A DNA stretch of 64,000 nt from Opeltia flavorubescens (taxonomy: Eukaryota > Ascomycota > Lecanoromycetes > Teloschistales > Teloschistaceae): assembly GCA_000442125.1 (NCBI GenBank), contig KE546967.1, forward strand, positions 2,046,001-2,110,000, given 5' to 3'. A model generated the notes under the pieces. That model made no database searches and was not told the DNA's origin. It was given only the letters and a program-made list of their open reading frames with translations. The position numbers and the translations under genes are program-made. How positions within the stretch are numbered: position 1 is the first letter of the stretch; the number at the start of each line of letters is the position of its first letter. Of the stretch, positions 1-10,334 are shown piece by piece.

Positions 1-1419
1 AGGTGGGCTGCCGTGGATAAGTCGAGATTCGAAGAGTACGTTGCCCAGATCCGACTCTTCATTCAAGAGCTGTGGAACCTTCTAGACCCTATTCGACACG
101 ATGAGCTGGCTTCGGGACTTCAGGACGTCCTTTCACATGTGATAGGCATGAGTCGGCAGGTGGAAGAATTGAATGCTCTCAAAGAAACGCTTCAACGCTC
201 ATCCGTCATCCAAAGCCTCAAGTCGCCAGTCGATCAAAACTCGTCCCTTGCGAGCGTGGCAGAAATCAAAGCAATGGGAATCAGTATTGGTGCTGTGCCT
301 GGTGGATCTTCGCCCCAATCACCTCGAACACCCCCTGCTCTGGCTACAGAAGAGAGCACCTCACCCGGCCTGCACCAGAGAAGACCCGTGGGTTACACAT
401 CACACAATACCACCGTCTTCCAACTATCCATCTCGGACATTCAGGATTTTGTTGAACTTTCGGGAAATCCCGAGATGGGCATTGCAAGGTATAACGGAGA
501 GGTAGTCTTCATTGAATGGAAAGAACTCCCCGTACTGGCTCGGAGCAAGATCATGGCAGTAGTGCAGGATCTAGCTATGTTACTCAGCGCCCCCAAACAC
601 CCTAGCTTCCGTGCTTTAAAATGCGTTGGGATAGCTCGTGACCCTGAGACTCCAAGAATGGCCTTTGTCTTCGAGATGCCGAGAGCAGCATGTGCACTCG
701 CTCCTCCACGACCATTGCGGAGCATGTTTCACGGCAATCCAAGCGTCACCCAGCGTCTAGAGCTCGCTCTCAAGATCACGCAAAGTGTCAAGTGTTTTCA
801 CACCAGTGGTTGGTTGCATAAACAGATTCGTTCTTCTAATATTCTCATCCTACCATCTGGAGACGAAAGTGGTCATCCTGAACATCCACTTGCCTGCCCT
901 AAGTTGGCAGGGTTCGCCTACTCCCGCCTGGACTCGGCACCGGAGGTCTCGGAGCGGCCATCTTCTGACCCTCAGTGCGACATATATCGACACCCTGACG
1001 CGCTAGGGGAGCCATCAGAGTCGTTCAACGCAGCCAAAGATATCTATGCGTTAGGCACCATTCTCCTCGAAATTGGCGAATGGCGGTCACTGAAGAGCCT
1101 AGTGGAACGGGTTGTCAACGTTAGCAAGGGTGATGTGCCCCTCATTCAGCTTGCAAAGATCCGGCCCTTCCTTCTGGACAACGGTCCACGTGGTGGTCTG
1201 ACAACGCTACACTACCGTATGGGAGACGTGTACGCTACCGTGACAAGGATGATGCTGGAGGGTGAGATCCCGCAGGTATTCAGAGTCAGGCCCCCTCTGG
1301 AAGAGGAGCAGCTGGGGAAGGACAACGCTCCTGTCAACACGGGTCCGCACTCCGGACAGCTGTTCGCGCCGAATCTACTGGACGTGGCCGTCCGAGAGCT
1401 GAGCCGGTGTATCATCTGA
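1..1419 (+). CDS. HeLo-type protein with C-terminal pseudokinase domain, 5' partial
   Basis: The frame is open from base 1 to the TGA at 1417-1419 (472 visible residues), so the true start lies outside the window; the GTG at 13 is not a convincing start. The first residues (RWAAVDKSRFEEYVAQI) resemble the helical end of a fungal HeLo / prion-inhibition-and-propagation domain, known from HET-S-like cell-death effectors. A Ser/Pro-rich linker follows (about residues 70-135), then a kinase-like domain. That domain keeps a lysine in FIEWKEL, but its catalytic loop reads WLHKQIRSSNIL, without the HRD aspartate, and the DFG position reads AGF, so catalysis is unlikely. Known: HeLo plus kinase-like proteins are common in Pezizomycotina and linked to incompatibility. 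Inferred: a signalling or cell-death protein. The HeLo call is moderate because most of that domain is missing. Confidence 0.75.
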   Translation, partial: RWAAVDKSRFEEYVAQIRLFIQELWNLLDPIRHDELASGLQDVLSHVIGMSRQVEELNALKETLQRSSVIQSLKSPVDQNSSLASVAEIKAMGISIGAVPGGSSPQSPRTPPALATEESTSPGLHQRRPVGYTSHNTTVFQLSISDIQDFVELSGNPEMGIARYNGEVVFIEWKELPVLARSKIMAVVQDLAMLLSAPKHPSFRALKCVGIARDPETPRMAFVFEMPRAACALAPPRPLRSMFHGNPSVTQRLELALKITQSVKCFHTSGWLHKQIRSSNILILPSGDESGHPEHPLACPKLAGFAYSRLDSAPEVSERPSSDPQCDIYRHPDALGEPSESFNAAKDIYALGTILLEIGEWRSLKSLVERVVNVSKGDVPLIQLAKIRPFLLDNGPRGGLTTLHYRMGDVYATVTRMMLEGEIPQVFRVRPPLEEEQLGKDNAPVNTGPHSGQLFAPNLLDVAVRELSRCII

Positions 1420-3463
1420 TGGTTTGACAACGTCGCCGAAGGAGGTGAGCAGCGTCGTTCGTTGTCATATGCGTTTCTACCGGCCTGACATATGGCATGT
1501 ATCATCACACAATTTACCTCACCCATCAGTCAAGGGTACAGATGTCGGGTGACTACGTTTGCAGTGCAATGGCTACCTCGACCTGGGTTGTTTATTACCT
1601 GACGAGTCTTGCTGGAGCTGAAGGACCACGGTTAGCTGGTTAGTGTTGCGGTGTGGTCTGGTCAACTGGCGTCGCGGATTAATGAGCTCCACTAGACTGC
1701 ATGCATAGGCCCTTGAAGCAGGCTTACGGAACATTACAATGGAGACTGGACCTAATTCCAAAGTCTATAGCAAGCGACGGCAATGGGTATAATGGGATTC
1801 TACGCGTGTTTGGAAGTCGTTCAATAGGTCCGGCCAGCCAGAGGGAGGGTCTAGAGTGATCCAAATTCAGTCATTTTGGAAATATGTTTATGATTATCAG
1901 GAAAGAGGGATGTATGATACATATCGATGGCAGATTGCTTTGCTCCGTGGACTTATTCCACCGAATTTAGGTGATCCGTTCGCGTAATAATATCAACCAT
2001 GTCTTTTACCAGAACCCGCTTATTTACTATCATATAATGATCGACTCCAATATCGTCGCCACTTCCAAGAAACTTCTTGATTTTCCAAAGCTGATGTCCT
2101 GCTGAAATTTCAAAGGATCAGAACGTTGCATTGTGGTTACATTTAACAGCGTCACGTGATAATCAGCTCCCCCACAATACCCGGAATTCAAAAGATTATC
2201 CGACAATCAGCTCCAACAGCTAGAATTTAGATGCCGAGCCAATCATCAGCTTTGGTCCACAGTCTGACGATCTTTTCTCCAGGTTCGGAAAAGTCGGTGT
2301 GACCCACCCGTCAAGCCTCAACCGAAGGTACCTGCATGGGCGCTTTAGCGAGATTTGAGTACAGGCCACTTGCCGCAACAACACACACCGTAATCTTACT
2401 GCTCTTTAGCAACCCGACTAACTCGTAGCCCTTTCAGTTCTATAGTACTGTCGCGGCATTATGTATGCAGTTGACAAAATTACATCTCGTCATCCAGCAG
2501 GCGCATCCCGGTCTTCACCGAGGCGATGAGCTTAATCAGACGACATGGGTACTAGCGAAGGATCTTCAAGCATCGCCTACTGCAGATCCCAACACCGCAA
2601 CTTGATTTAGCCTCACAAATCACAGCCCTACAGCAAAATGGCATGAAGCTAATATGCCTAGGGCTGACTGACATGGACCAGGCCTCGCAGACCATTCGGA
2701 CTTCCCCTCAATACAATAGCATCTCCAATCTATTCTGATCAATCAGCTTGAGCGTACGTTTCCTGCCAGCTTCAATCCAATCGCCCGATGAGATTGCAGA
2801 TCAGAGAAAAGCCTTAGCTGAGGCTTCGTGAGTTAAATAATATGGACACAGAATAGGCAAAGGNGGAACAAGTCCGCGCACATGGCATCCCGTGCCATGC
2901 CGCCCGTTAGCTGGCTAATTTTCAGCCTCTCGAAGGATATGCCGAATAAACAATGCGCTGTTGCAATGCTTATACCATCTTATTATTAGTGCCAAGTTCT
3001 TTCCTTGGCGTACATATTTGACCCCTGAAGAATCTCTTTTGTGGGGATGCTGAAGAGTTCTAGCAGGGTTTCGGAGGCGCTACATGTTGAACAGCGGCTT
3101 TTGGCCCCAGCATGGTCTCAGCTGGGTCCTTTTTTTCGATAATTCCGACTTGCTCTTTCGTGAACGTATGCCGATACTTGCTTCACGGGCCATTTCGTAA
3201 GCATTTAGTCCGTGCAGGTTGTCATTCCCAATGCCCGGCCACGATGCCCGAAATGGAAATACTTGCGATTCTCCTTGAGTCTCGAAAGATTATATATACA
3301 GCTTTCATTTCCTCTTTTCAAGAATCTTCATGCTTTTCTGATCAGTATCACTCTCGTATATACTTTATCGTTCAAAGCTTAATTGACAGATCGCCGATAT
3401 TTTCATTCCAATCGTCATCTCATTGCTGCTATACTCCACAACGACATTGGGACTTTCTTCAAC
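1420..3463. other. Intergenic region, 2.0 kb
   Basis: No supportable gene: reading frames are short and lack codon bias or family resemblance on both strands. One ambiguous base (N) lies at 2864. The right end holds the con-13-like promoter. Confidence 0.6.
3288..3301 (+). promoter_or_regulatory. Candidate TATA box of the con-13-like gene
   Basis: AGATTATATATACAG starts here, about 165 bp before the ATG at 3464, and is followed by a pyrimidine-rich stretch typical of strongly expressed fungal promoters. It is inferred from sequence and position only. Confidence 0.4.
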
Positions 3464-4457
3464 ATGCATCTCTCCAGCATCAGCACCGCCGTTGCCATTA
3501 TGGCGGGTTCGGTGGCCTCTCAAACATTAAATAAGCCACCCTTGCAAGCAAACCTAGACAATCTCAACCAAGGGCTTCTCAACAACCTCAAGCCCACTCC
3601 GAATACCCGTACCCATTTCCGACAGGGTTACATCCCCCAAGACTGCAAGACCATCGCCCAAAACGAAGGTCTCAAGCCCGCCGACTTCAACATCTGGAAC
3701 ATCAAATACAACGACGTAAGCACACACTTCTCTCTTCCCCCACCCAAAACCCACTCCACTCACTACAGTAACTAAACTTACCGATGACCACCACCAGTGC
3801 TCCACTCCTTGGATAATGTGCTACCACAAAAACAGCGCCGGTCCCCTGGACGACCTCGTAAACCGTTTCGGCCGCCTCCCTGTCCACACTCGCCAGTTCG
3901 TCCGCCACGTGATCAGCATGCCCGGCGCCGCACACGCCTACAACTCCAACGGCAATGTCGCGTTTTTCGGCCCCACCCTCTCAGACATCAACGTGCACGT
4001 CCACGAATCCGCACACTCCCTCGACCTCCTCGGCGCCTACCCCGACAAGCCCCTGTCTAGCAGCCAAAAATGGCTCCAAGCCTATCGCCAAGATGCCGAT
4101 GTACCCGATCCGTATTCGCAGACCAATCAAGTGGAGAATGTCGCGCAGAACACCGTCGTGGCGAGTTTCGATCGGAATGTTCCCGGTGGGTTTCCAGGGA
4201 AGAATCCGCAGGCGAATAAGATTCATAATCAGTACACGACTGTTATTGATGAGCAGAGGGAGGCGGGGAAATTGTTGATTCCTGGGGGCATGTGTACTTC
4301 TAGGTTGAAGAATAGTCCTGCTGTGCCTGTTGGTAATGGGGCGGAGGTTGAATCTACTACTACTGCGGAAGGAGCACCGGATGTGGGGTTGCCGGCTGGA
4401 CTTGCGGTGATTGAGGAGAAGGAGTTTAGTACTAATGGTACTTGCCATTTTTCTTGA
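3464..4457 (+). CDS. Secreted conidiation-specific protein 13 (con-13) family
   Basis: Two exons, 3464-3715 and 3798-4457, with one 82-nt intron (GTAAGC...CCAG); the junction is phase 0 and gives 303 residues. The ATG at 3464 opens a signal peptide (MHLSSISTAVAIMAGSVASQ). The mature part has the features I associate with the Neurospora Con-13 family: a cysteine pair just after the intron (CSTPWIMC), a Tyr/Thr motif (IHNQYTTVIDEQREAGK) and a Cys near the C-terminus. Con-13 proteins are made during conidiation, and their biochemical role is not settled. The segment VHVHESAHSLD contains HExxH, the zinc ligand and catalytic motif of zincin metallopeptidases, so a metal-dependent activity is possible but unproved. 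A TATA-like box precedes it. Family assignment is from memory of conserved segments. Confidence 0.78.
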
Positions 4458-5186
4458 GCTATTGGGGATGAGAGAGGGTAGGTTGATGGAGTGGTGTGTC
4501 GTTGGAAGGGGTTGTGTAGGTGAAGCTGAGTTGGGGGCAGGACGTGGGAAAAGTTTGATGTGGAAAAGATTGATATACGTGGTGGATCGTATATAACAAG
4601 CTCTGGAGCTGGGTATACGAGATCCACCGGTTGTGTAGGGTTAGATATTTCTGCCAGATAGAAAATAGTCCGCTCATTTCTAAACTATACAACTTATCTT
4701 AACACTATGGAACATGTCGTAGGCAAGAGACCCCTGATTGATGTACTGCAGGCTCTCGAGCTTTCTCACACCATGAGAATCCACTCTTCTATCTCATTCT
4801 ATACCCACTGCCGCATAGAGCTACCGTAAGTTCATTCAGGTTAACACTAAGAAAGTTGCACATCATGATCCAGCTAACATAGATATCTGACCGTATGACC
4901 TCCTTTCAAACCTACCCTGATGAAATGTACTGAAAAGTTCCAGCGTTGAGACGGTAAACATGTCTTATCCGAGAGTGTCGCTAATTATTTTGAAGCCGTA
5001 CCACAGCGTCCCCAAATCTCCGTCGTTAATGTTCATGAGCGCGTTGGAGTCCGCCGTACTCTAACCAAGATTGGCAAGTCTTGGCATAAGCAAGGCTGTC
5101 GATATATCAATATTCAATAATCCAGTCTTACAAGTATTAATGTAGGCTTTCTGACCCAGATACAGCATCAACTTTGATCGTCCATC
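4458..5186. other. Intergenic region, 0.7 kb
   Basis: I see nothing coding here. It separates the con-13-like gene from the kinase-ankyrin gene and presumably holds the terminator of the first and promoter of the second. Confidence 0.6.
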
Positions 5187-8100
5187 ATGTCGTCAGATCG
5201 ACCTCGCACCCCTCCTCGGTCGGTGTTGAGTCAAGGCGAAGCCACCGAATGGGGCAATAGTACTGACACCGACGTGACGACGACAACGACTGCCTCGTCT
5301 TACATCCCCCACGTCTCTGACCTCGTATACTCCGCAAGAGATGCTTACAGTCTGTCTGACAGTAGTATTCCACCGATTCATCTGGAAGCAGAAGCAGTCG
5401 ATTCCTCGATTCTTCTTGGACATGGTGCATCGTTCACAGCGAGCCTGCGGTACATGCTCACTCTCATTGTTTCGCGGCACAACACCTTGGATTAATTAAT
5501 GAGGATGCTAAGCTCTTTGATCAATAGGAGGCTCCCAGATGGCCCAAAGACAATTGACGTTACCACCCACATGCCTGGTTTCACCATCACTTCAAGCAAG
5601 CCTGCTCCACCAAGACCGACTCATGTGGTCTACAAAACGGCCAGAATCGCTCTTGACAAAACAGGGGAACCATTGCCCCAGTATCGGAGGGCAATGCAAA
5701 GTGTACTAACTGAATTCCATGCCTTGATCCACCCTGAATTATTCAAACATCCCAACGTGATCAAATTTCTTGGTATAGCATGGGGATCCAATCCGTTTTC
5801 TCCCTCGCATAGGCTGCCAGCTCTTATGGTCGAATATGCGGAACATGGGACGCTGTCTCAGCTGTTGCAAAAGGAGCAGGCCTTGGACTTCAAGTTGAAA
5901 CATCTCATTTGTCTTGATGTTGCGCGAGGGTTGTCTGTACTGCATCAAATCGGCTTAGTTCATGGGGATGTTAAGCTTGAGAACGTGCTCATATGCTCCG
6001 GTACAGACCGCAAATTCTTGGCTAAGATATCGGATTTCGGCTTCTCGATCGTGGTAAGTATTTTGACATGCTTGAATCGTCATTTGTAGCTTTCCTCAGC
6101 CGTTATGACTGCCTGACGTGATTTGAGAATGCGGAAGCCCATTCATCCCGCGCGATATGTTCCCATAAGCGGAGTCACTGATTTGTATCCAATGACAGAC
6201 AGCTACCGAATCCGACGAGATTTGGATGGGCGGAACGGACCCTTGGAGGGCACCCGAAACGAAGATTGGCCCGGTCAAGGTCGAAGCTGCACCGAAAACC
6301 GACACGTATTCTTTGGGGCTCTTGATCTGGGTGGTTTGCTTGAACGGATACGGTCCTTTCAAATACATCGAAGACCATGCACTGACGAATGATGACATTG
6401 AAGCAATCAAGCGAGATAATCGCCTGCTCGCTAAAGCGAAAGACAAGACATGGTTATTGAGGTATCTGGAAGATGGGCATTACACGGATGATCTGTATAA
6501 GCAAGCCCTCTCGATATTGTCTAATCAGAGGGACGTGCCAGAGGCTTTGAAAGCGCAGATGATGCAGTTCTTACCAGTCATCCGCAAAAGATTGGCTACA
6601 GAGCTCGCTTCTCGGATTCAGCAACATTCACTGGTGAAATGTCTTGACGATATTTTTGAACACAGCCTGCAGTCAGATCCCGAGTCGAGAGATCTAGACA
6701 TGGTTTTGGCGATGCTTGAGTCAATCACTGATGCGCCGGCAGAAACGGTACCTCGACAGGACCAAAGACTAGAGCCCACTGGCATTGGCGGACAGGAAGT
6801 CGATACAGCGATTTCAACCCAAGCAAGCTCCGAGAGATTGGATCCTGGTTATGGTTGTGAAGGTGTGAGGGAGAGCCAGGTACGTATATCCCGGACAGAA
6901 CTTCTGCCTAACGTTGTCTGTGACGCGAACGCTTATATCAACTTGACAGGGTTCATCGTTTTGGTTGAGTAGGGGCTACAAGGTAGGTGACCTGTAACAA
7001 CGGTGTACAATAGACACACTGAATCAAGACAGAAACGCTGGTTCTCATGGCAAAAGACTCGTGACCTTGAACCATCTGTGCAAGACTTCATCTACAGCTT
7101 TTTCGCGCCCTATAACACGACGGACAATAGCCCCGGGCTCTTCATGCTTTGCTCTCACTATATAAATGGATATGGCTGCAAGTCAGACGTGGATCAAGCT
7201 TTGGAAGTACTGCGTCAAGCTGCTACTCTGGGACACCATACCGCCCGTGCGTTCATGTATAGGATATGGCAGGCATGTGCACCACACGACGAGAATCCTG
7301 GCACAGTCTATCTAGACGACTACACGCAAGGAGGGTCAAAGTCAGCTTCGACAGACCTGGAGAAGGCATTTCCAAACCAAAATGCACAGACTTATAAGCT
7401 AGTCCGAGATGCAACAGGTGGCGTTGGTGCTATCTGGTTACGCTCATCGGAAATGTTGGGAGGTTACACACAAAGTCAATGGATTGATGACGATTGGCTT
7501 TTGGACAAGGTTAGAAGCTCTCCACCCTCAGAGATCGTGGTCAATAAGCGTGGAGATGGTGTGTTGCATTTTACCGCTATGTGTGGTCGGTGGAAGCCGT
7601 TGAAATCATTGGTCTTGGATCACAAGATGGACATCAATCAGCGGAACCCCCTCGGTGAAACACCACTGTTATGCGCTTGCCGAGCAGGTCAAGGAAGCAC
7701 TACCATCTACTGCCTTCAAATCTTTCAGGCAGATGCATCCTTGGCAGCGAACAATGGGGAGTCACCGCTTCATTGGGTAGGCCAGTTCGGCGATGCCAAT
7801 GTGGAAGCGATTGTGCAAGACATGATCAAGAGAGGAGCTAAAGTCGATACAGCGACTACAGAGAGAATCAGCCACTCGGTCTATCCAGCGACTGTTGACA
7901 TTGACTGGCGCATGCCTGGAACACCACTTGCTTGGGCAGTGCATGACAACAGACCTCACATCGTCAGGACATTGCTCAAGCACGGTGCTGATCCGAACTA
8001 CGTTCCAGAAGGAGCCGTTCTAAGCCCGCTGGCATCAGCAGCATACTATCATCATCATGAGTGTCTTGAAGCAATGATTGACCACCTCGAGCCTGAAGTC

Positions 8101-9345
8101 AATCAGAAAATGACCAACGGTCATATTGATCCACGATTCGCGGTCATGTATGGGCCACTCGTCATCCAGGCCGAATTTGCAGCAGATAAATTTTCTATGA
8201 TACTCCGCCATGGAGCCGACTACCTGAACCGTCTACATGCTACGTTGGATCTTCTAAGAATTAACACCCAGTTTGCGAACTTTGAAGGCCAATTCGATGG
8301 TAGTATGTTATACACCGCAGTGTCCAAAGCTCAGGACGAGGTGGTTGAGTATATGTTTCAGAACGATTGGCTTGTTAGTACAGTCAATAAGGCCATAGGC
8401 GACACACGTAGGACCCCACTGCTAGAAGCCGTCCGATGGAATCGAGAGCACCTTGTACAGACTCTCTTGGACAACGGGGCAGATATCCACGCTCAAGCTG
8501 CCAATCCATTTGCCCCTGAAGAGTCGAATTGGTCCGCTTTGCATATCTTCGCCCACGAAGGCCATGACAGAGACCTAGGGCTGGTAGAGAAGCTGGTACA
8601 GCTTGGTTTACCCATTGACGGGGAACTACACTCTCACCCAAACGAAGCAAACAATCACCAGACTTCATCCGCTCCACTTCCAAACATGAGCACCCTATCC
8701 ATCGAAGACAGGAACACGTGCAATCGACGTAACGAAACACCCTTCGCCATAGCCCTCCGCCACAACGCCTTTAACCTCGCCTCCAAATTCCTCCATCTCG
8801 GTGCCAATCCCAACAGCCTCTCCCTCTGCGGCGGCCTCTTCGCAGCTCCACATCCTACAACACCACTCGGCCACCTCATCGTCTCAAACGCGCGCTACTG
8901 CCACGCTCGCCTCAATTACCTCCTCTCCCTTCCCTCCATTAGCTTCATCGTCGAACCAGCAAGACAACTCACAGCTCTCCACCGCTGCGCGCTAGCGCAT
9001 CTCGATATTTCGAAAAGAGCTGATGGGGGTAGTGCTGGTGCGGTAACGAGAGAGGAATTCGACGCAGATACTAATGCGGATATTCTCTATGAGGTATTAG
9101 AGAGGTGGCATGGAAGGGAGGAGTTGGATAAGCAGTGTAAGGTGGAGGGGAATACGGCGTTGCATTTTTCGGTTAGGGCGGGGAATTTGAGGGCTGTGAG
9201 GATGTTGTTGGATAAGGGGGCGGATATGGGGGTGAGGAATTGGGAGGGAGTGACGGCTTATGAGATGGTAGGGGGGATGTTGGGGGAGGAGGGGGTGGGT
9301 AGGGAAATGGGGGAGCTGCTTGAGCATGCGAAAGGGGCGCAGTAA
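5187..9345 (+). CDS. Protein kinase / Sel1-like / ankyrin repeat protein
   Basis: I join five exons: 5187-5449, 5528-6053, 6199-6879, 6950-6982 and 7033-9345, giving 1271 residues with every junction in frame. The 33-nt fourth exon may be skipped; a single intron 6880-7032 also keeps frame. The kinase domain covers roughly residues 75-400, with catalytic loop HGDVKLEN near 232 (HGD instead of HRD), DFG near 257 and APE near 281, so it may be active. A Sel1-like segment (YINGYGCKSDVDQALEVLR) lies near 540-570, and ankyrin-type repeats run from about 675 to the end (GETPLLCACRAG, GNTALHFSVRAGNLRAV). This kinase plus Sel1 plus ankyrin architecture is a recurrent fungal one with no settled function; signalling or allorecognition is inferred. 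Introns of 145 and 50 nt are the less certain parts. Confidence 0.82.
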
Positions 9346-9990
9346 GCACGTTGGCCTTTGGCCTTGTGGAATTGGACTATGACATTGCTATGATGAAAGT
9401 TACGTGGAAAGTCGTATGGGGTCTTGTGATCATGAACTGAGAGTAAGTGATGAAAATTGGCAAAGACTTTGTCTTCATCGGATGCACCTTCCGATATGAA
9501 CACCGAGAAGATCTTTCGTCATGATCTACCTCAAGTGAATCGGGAAGTCACAGGCAACAGAACTTGTGACTTCTTGTTGTTTACACATACTCTCACAATT
9601 CATTTCCCATCCACAATTTCATGCTATTGCGACATCATCATCAAACATCGTTATTCGAGTATCAAAGCTGAGCTACTTGCTTTACTGTATCCCCATTGCA
9701 GCATTACGCGCAGCCAAATCATCACCAGAAGTAAGGTAGGGATATATCATCAGTGACGACGACATCGAAGACTCCAACGCTGCATATTGAGCAGAAGTCT
9801 GATATCATTACTACAGTGAGTACCTGTGACCTTCAGCTACCCCGCGTTGAGATGTGATCTGTGTCTACGGATGAAGTTGTGTTTGCTCCCAGACAGTGAG
9901 ATCATGTGTGTTGCCGTTGAGCAAACAATTCCAAACGAGCGTACAAACTGACATGTATTTGTGATGGATTAGTTTTCCTCATCAGGAGTA
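9346..9990. other. Intergenic region upstream of the repeat tract
   Basis: No convincing gene on either strand. It ends in the tandem repeat that precedes the Argonaute start. Confidence 0.5.
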
Positions 9991-10260
9991 TTCACGCATC
10001 TCTTTCGGTACAAGACTTCAACTATTGACCTTCCTTCCAGCCCTGCGATTTGGAGCATTGGCTCACTGCTGAGGAGAAAGAAGCGGACCATCCCTTCACC
10101 AACAACCACACCCATCATCCAGTACAAGACGTCAGCGATTGATTCCCCTCCCCACACCTCAAACAAGAATACAATCTCACTGGTGTTGATGAACCATAGC
10201 ATATCCGATCATCAACAACCACGCCTGTCATTCGGTACACAGTCTCAGGACTTCGCTGGC
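9991..10260. repeat. Degenerate 114-bp tandem repeat upstream of Argonaute
   Basis: Three diverged copies are aligned by the anchor TACAAGAC at 10009 and at 10123, and the related TACACAG at 10236, so the period is 113-114 bp. The first two copies share TACAAGAC-TCA--ATTGA-TCC. Copies two and three share AACAACCAC upstream of the anchor (10101 and 10215). A second landmark, CTCACTG, recurs at about 10055 and 10170. The block ends about 75 bp before the Argonaute ATG, so it probably lies in the promoter or 5' leader. Function unknown. Confidence 0.55.
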
Positions 10261-10334
10261 GGTCATTCATACTCCTGTGACGCCGACGGAAGTTGCTGAG
10301 GTGGACTTGCGACACGAGGTATCGATACGGCAAC

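Noticed and set aside
3981-4448. 155-codon minus-strand frame
   Set aside because: It is the antisense shadow of con-13 exon 2 and has no codon logic of its own.
7003-9345. Ankyrin protein as a separate gene starting near 7003
   Set aside because: The supposed start is GTG, the upstream exon joins in frame, and the kinase-Sel1-ankyrin order is known from other fungi.
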